Assembly (NCBI GenBank): GCA_964562375.1
Contig: CAZLSW010000100.1
Span: 1 to 8,757 of the forward strand
Direction of reading: 5' to 3'
DNA from: JAJPXC01 sp964562375
GTDB taxonomy: Bacteria; Bacteroidota; Bacteroidia; Bacteroidales; Muribaculaceae
DNA length: 8,757 nucleotides
The position numbers and the translations under genes were made by a program. The notes under the pieces were generated by a model. The model searched no databases, was not told where the DNA came from, and saw only the letters and a program-made list of their open reading frames with translations. Of the stretch, positions 5,165 to 8,757 are shown piece by piece; position 1 is the stretch's first letter; each line of letters starts with the position of its first letter.

Positions 5165-8100
5165 CACTTGTTGGCTTTGAAGTTTTCAACTTGCGACATC
5201 ACCTTTGCGAACACCTCGGCGTCCCACTCGGGGGGATAGCCGTTTTGGTAGAGCAGGTCGGTGAGGTCGTCTTGGAGAGCGGCCTTGATGTTGCGGTTTT
5301 GTAGCCAGTCGGCGTAGACACTGCTGTTGGCGATGAGCTCATTGATCTTGCGCGCAAGTTCAATGCAACGCTCATCGCTGTACTCGAAACCGTTGCGGTC
5401 GCGCACATCGACCAAGATGTCATAGAAGGCCTTTTCCTCAAAGGTGATGCCGAGTTTCTTAAACTCCTCCTTGTCGGCTTTGAGCTTGCCGAAAAGGTCT
5501 TTTATGCGGTCGATGAGCGAGCCTACCTTGTTCTCGACCACCTCGCTGACGGCGTTGACGGTTTCCGATGCTACCTGGTTGGCGAAGGTGAGGTTGTCGC
5601 GCTTGTTGTACTCGTCGACAATCTGCTGCAACAGTTCGGCAAATTCCTTTGCCTTTAGTTGGTTGGTCTTGCCATATTCCTTAATGGCACGTTGCAGCAG
5701 CTTGACGAGCAGTTGGAACTTGGTGTTGGGTGTCTTGACGCGCTCCAATTCCTCTATCATCTCGTCGGAGAAGATTTGCTCGCCGTCGGCGGCATTGAGC
5801 ACCTGCTCCACGCCGAGGCAGCGGATAGCGCCGTTGAGCAGTTCTTCGACGTGGCGGTTCATCGCCTCGACGCTCAGGGGGCTGTCGGTGACTTTGAGCA
5901 CCATGCTGCGAATGGCGAGGAAGAACTCGGACCACTTCACCTCGTCGGTGGTGAGGCGTCCTGCGGGTTGGCAGATGTCGAAGGCGGCTTTGAGGCGGCG
6001 CGTCTGCCCGAGGAACAAGGTACGGTAGGATTTCACCTTCTCCCCCTCGGGCACGGTGCGTGCAAGCACATATTCGGTGGCGGCGTTGAGGGCCATAAGG
6101 CGGTTGAAGGCGTTGTCGCCGAAGAAAGCCGTGGTGTCGAAGTCCTTGAAGTGCTCTTTGAGCGCGTCAAGTATGGTCTTGAAGGCAGTGTAGCTGGCCT
6201 CCAAGTCCTCGACCGAGGGGGCCTCGTCGTCGCCTCCGTACTTTTTGAGGGCTTGCAGCATATTCTCGCGTATGCCGATGTAGTCAACGATGAGGCCAAA
6301 CTCCTTTCCGGGGTACTTACGGTTGACGCGCGAGATTGTTTGGATGAGTGTGTGCTTTTGCAGCGGCTTGTCGTTGTAGAGCACGGTGAGCGCAGGCACG
6401 TCGAAGCCGGTAATCCACATGTCAACCACGATGGCAATCTTGAAGTGCGACTTTTCGCGCTTGAACTGGGTGGCCAGCATTGCACGGTCGTCCTTGGTGC
6501 CGAGGGCGTCCCACAGCTCTTTGGGGTCGTTCTTGTCGCGGGTAGCGACGAGGTTGACCATCGGGAGTGGCAGGTAGCTCTGCAACTCTGCCTTCTGTTC
6601 GGGGGTGGTCCACTCGCTCTCGTCGTCGACGCGCTTGGGCTCCAGCCATTCGGGACGAATGGCCGCAATCTTCTGCCACAGGCGGAAGGCTATCTTGCGG
6701 TCGGAGCACACTATCATCGCCTTGCGCACGGTCTGCGGGGCGTTGGCGGTGAAGTCCTCATAGTGGGCCACGATGTCGGCGGCAAGGCGTTCCAGTCGCC
6801 CGTCGTCGCCTAAGATGACGTTGAGCGAGGCCATTGCTTTCTTGCTCTTTTCAATCTTGGCCTGCTCGACGCCCTGCGCGGCACACTCCTCGTAGTAGGC
6901 TTTGATAGCGTCAAGGCGCTCTTTCTCCACCTCCACGCGGGCGAGCCGGGCATCATATTTGATGTCGACGGTAATGCCGTCGGCAACGGCCTGGCGCATG
7001 GTGTAGCTGTCCACCACATTGCCGAACACGTGGATTGTTTCGTCAATCGGGGTACCCGTGAAGCCTACGAAAGTGGCGTTGGGGAAAGCCTCACGCAGAT
7101 AGTAGGCAAAGCCGTAGGTGAAGAAAGCGCCGGCTTTGTCCTCTGCCTTGTTGGCCTCCTCCTCGATTTTGCGCTCTGCGTCGGGATTGACGATTTTGAG
7201 CTTGGTGCCCACGCCGGTCTGCGTGCGGTGGGCCTCGTCGGAGAAGCAGATGATGTTGGAGCGGTCGCTCAGGAATCCTATTTCCTCGCAGAATTTCTGA
7301 ATGGTGATGATGAACACGCCGCCACTCTGACGCGCCGACAGCTCTTTTTTCAAGTCCTCTCGGTCGGCAATCTCGCGCACTGTGGCGTCGCTGAGGAAGT
7401 CCTTGGACTCGCAGAAAAGCGCCGAGGCCTGCGTCTGCAAGTCCTCGCGGTCGACGATGATAAGGATTGTCGGCGAGCCGATGCGGTCTTTGGCGCGGAG
7501 GGCGAGCCGACGCGCCAGGAACAGCATGGTGAATGTCTTGCCGCAGCCGGTGGCGCCGAAGTATGTGCCGCCTTTGCCGTCACCGCCTTTGTTGATTTTC
7601 ATGTGCGAGAGCACGCTGTCAAAGAGCCGGTGGGTGGCAAAGAACTGCGGATAACGGCACACAACCTCCACCTCCTTGTCGGTGTTCTGGCGCTCGTCGG
7701 GGAAATAGACGAAATCTTGCAGGATTGATAGCAGACGGTCGGGGGCGTATGCTCCGGCAATGAGCGTCTGCATTTCCTTGACGCCGCGCGAGGCATCGTC
7801 TTCGTTGTGCACTTTCTTCCAGGCATAGTAGTGCTGATAAGGTGAGAAGGTGGTGCCGAGGCGCGAGTTGGCGCCGTCGCTGATGCACGACAGCGCGCAA
7901 TATTTCATCAACGAGGGGATGGCACGGTGGTAGCGGGTGTGGATTTGTAGGTAGGCTTGGTAAATGTCGGCGTTGGGGTCGGCGGGATTTTTAAGCTCGA
8001 TTATGCAGACGGGTATGCCGTTGATAAAAAGGAGAATGTCGGGGCGGCGGTTCTCCTTGCCGTCAACCATCACAAACTGCTGCACGGCACGGAACACGTT

Positions 8101-8445
8101 GTTCTGCGGCTGCTCAAAGTCGATATAACGCACGTGGGCGTCGGGCAGCGAGGAGTCCTCGCGGCTGAAAATCACTCCGTCGCGATAGGCGGTGAAGATG
8201 TCGCGAAGGCTCAGATAGGTCTTGCCCCTGTCGGTGTTGCGCAGGTTGGCGATAAGCCGCTGCACCTCTCCGTCGGTGAGGGCGAGGTCGGCGTTGATAC
8301 GGCGCAGGCTGTCGGCCAACTCGTCTTCGAGCAACGCCTGGGTTTCGAGGCGATGCAGGGTGTTGGCATTGCAGGTTATCCAGCCGTTCTCAGCAAGGCA
8401 TTGCAGGAAGGCGGTTTCATATACGTTTTCGTTCAGTTTTCCCAT
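5164..8445 (-). CDS. hsdR: Type I restriction enzyme R subunit (HsdR), 1093 aa
   Basis: HsdR is the motor and nuclease subunit of a type I restriction-modification complex (R2M2S): it translocates DNA using ATP and cuts unmethylated DNA far from the recognition site. The N-terminal PD-(D/E)xK nuclease shows D136 (RRPDILLF), E150 and K152 (IIELKNP), plus the conserved QAYLQI at 163-168. The SF2 motor follows: Walker A GATGCGKT (297-304), DEAH box (403-406), motif III TGTP (463-466), and motif VI ISRVNRK (704-710) after FDVPALTVLYNDKP. The remaining C-terminal region of about 350 residues is helical and mediates complex assembly in known HsdRs. Length is normal and no lesion is seen. The ATG is 8 nt after the hsdS stop, and its own TGA overlaps the next gene, giving a tight operon hsdS-hsdR-accessory. 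GC content is visibly higher than in the tra segment. Confidence 0.97.
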   Translation of the reverse strand: MGKLNENVYETAFLQCLAENGWITCNANTLHRLETQALLEDELADSLRRINADLALTDGEVQRLIANLRNTDRGKTYLSLRDIFTAYRDGVIFSREDSSLPDAHVRYIDFEQPQNNVFRAVQQFVMVDGKENRRPDILLFINGIPVCIIELKNPADPNADIYQAYLQIHTRYHRAIPSLMKYCALSCISDGANSRLGTTFSPYQHYYAWKKVHNEDDASRGVKEMQTLIAGAYAPDRLLSILQDFVYFPDERQNTDKEVEVVCRYPQFFATHRLFDSVLSHMKINKGGDGKGGTYFGATGCGKTFTMLFLARRLALRAKDRIGSPTILIIVDREDLQTQASALFCESKDFLSDATVREIADREDLKKELSARQSGGVFIITIQKFCEEIGFLSDRSNIICFSDEAHRTQTGVGTKLKIVNPDAERKIEEEANKAEDKAGAFFTYGFAYYLREAFPNATFVGFTGTPIDETIHVFGNVVDSYTMRQAVADGITVDIKYDARLARVEVEKERLDAIKAYYEECAAQGVEQAKIEKSKKAMASLNVILGDDGRLERLAADIVAHYEDFTANAPQTVRKAMIVCSDRKIAFRLWQKIAAIRPEWLEPKRVDDESEWTTPEQKAELQSYLPLPMVNLVATRDKNDPKELWDALGTKDDRAMLATQFKREKSHFKIAIVVDMWITGFDVPALTVLYNDKPLQKHTLIQTISRVNRKYPGKEFGLIVDYIGIRENMLQALKKYGGDDEAPSVEDLEASYTAFKTILDALKEHFKDFDTTAFFGDNAFNRLMALNAATEYVLARTVPEGEKVKSYRTLFLGQTRRLKAAFDICQPAGRLTTDEVKWSEFFLAIRSMVLKVTDSPLSVEAMNRHVEELLNGAIRCLGVEQVLNAADGEQIFSDEMIEELERVKTPNTKFQLLVKLLQRAIKEYGKTNQLKAKEFAELLQQIVDEYNKRDNLTFANQVASETVNAVSEVVENKVGSLIDRIKDLFGKLKADKEEFKKLGITFEEKAFYDILVDVRDRNGFEYSDERCIELARKINELIANSSVYADWLQNRNIKAALQDDLTDLLYQNGYPPEWDAEVFAKVMSQVENFKANK

Positions 8446-8453
8446 GGCAGCGG

Positions 8454-8756
8454 TCAGTTAGAGTTGGCAGCGCGTTGCACTAATGCCGGGCAGAGGTCGC
8501 GCATCAGAGCGCGGGCCTCGGCAGCGATTTTCTTGGCCTCCTCGGCGCAGCGGTAGAGGCTGACAATCGCCTCTTGCACCTCGATGGGTGGTACCGGTAT
8601 TTGCACGCGCTGCATTTCGGGCCAGTCGAAGGTTTCGCGGGCACTTCCCCAGGAGTTGAAACGCGAATAGCGGTCAAATTCGGGACGAGCTAAAAAGAGA
8701 TAGAGATATTCAGGGAGAAGGACTTTCTCGTCTTTGCTCTTGAAGGTCGTGTAAAT
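8454..8756 (-). CDS. hsdS: Type I restriction specificity subunit (HsdS), C-terminal 100 residues
   Basis: Only the 3' end is present; the gene runs off the right edge of the window. HsdS recognises the target DNA sequence and bridges the HsdM and HsdR subunits. The visible part is the end of the second target-recognition domain: LLPEYLYLFLARPEFDRY, then NSWGSARETFDW (the usual SSGSTR.. position), then IPVPPIEVQEAIV (53-65), the hallmark IPLPPLxEQxxIV motif of HsdS. A helix follows (LYRCAEEAKKIAAEARALM), which is the C-terminal conserved coiled-coil segment. It ends 8 nt before the hsdR ATG, so it is the upstream gene of the operon. hsdM and the first recognition domain must lie outside the window. 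Confidence 0.93.
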   Translation of the reverse strand: MYTTFKSKDEKVLLPEYLYLFLARPEFDRYSRFNSWGSARETFDWPEMQRVQIPVPPIEVQEAIVSLYRCAEEAKKIAAEARALMRDLCPALVQRAANSN

Positions 8757-8757
8757 T

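Noticed and set aside
5659..6813. Long plus-strand frame (384 residues) opposite hsdR
   Set aside because: Antisense shadow in GC-rich DNA; the minus strand carries all HsdR motifs. Several other plus-strand frames at 5444-8556 are rejected for the same reason.

Overview
This window looks like part of a Bacteroidales (Bacteroidota) genome, probably a gut member such as Muribaculaceae, Bacteroides or a relative. Two things support this: genes recognisable as the Bacteroides-type conjugation module (TraJ/K/M family), and a textbook Bacteroidetes sigma-factor promoter (TTTG, 19 nt, TAnnTTTG) upstream of an ATPase gene. The assignment is inferred from family recognition; no search was run. The whole stretch is accessory DNA: a restriction-modification locus beside a decayed conjugative element and an AAA+ ATPase operon.

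Left (1-1926): a non-coding edge with short repeats, then a minus-strand pair. This is a 444-residue AAA+ ATPase of the AAA_14/DUF4143 type with a C-terminal PD-(D/E)xK-like motif, followed 15 nt later by a predicted two-helix membrane protein of 79 residues. The ATPase promoter overlaps one of three TTTGAGTA repeats.

Middle (1927-4531): remains of an integrative and conjugative element. A tyrosine-recombinase C-terminus (minus strand) has lost its N-terminal part. On the plus strand follow the C-terminal half of traJ, an apparently intact traK, a small membrane protein in the traL position, and the start of traM, which carries an in-frame amber codon and lacks its C-terminal part. Cell-to-cell transfer by this segment alone is not possible.

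Right (4601-8757): a minus-strand type I restriction operon running hsdS (3' end only, cut by the window edge), hsdR (1093 residues, all key motifs present), and a 187-residue accessory gene whose start codon overlaps the hsdR stop. That last gene is the most interesting item. It is translationally coupled to the restriction subunit, is not a standard Hsd component, and its C-terminus resembles, by eye only, the small helical-hairpin domains of Acb2/Tad1-type proteins. The tra remnant and the hsd operon converge on a gap of about 70 bp at 4532-4600.
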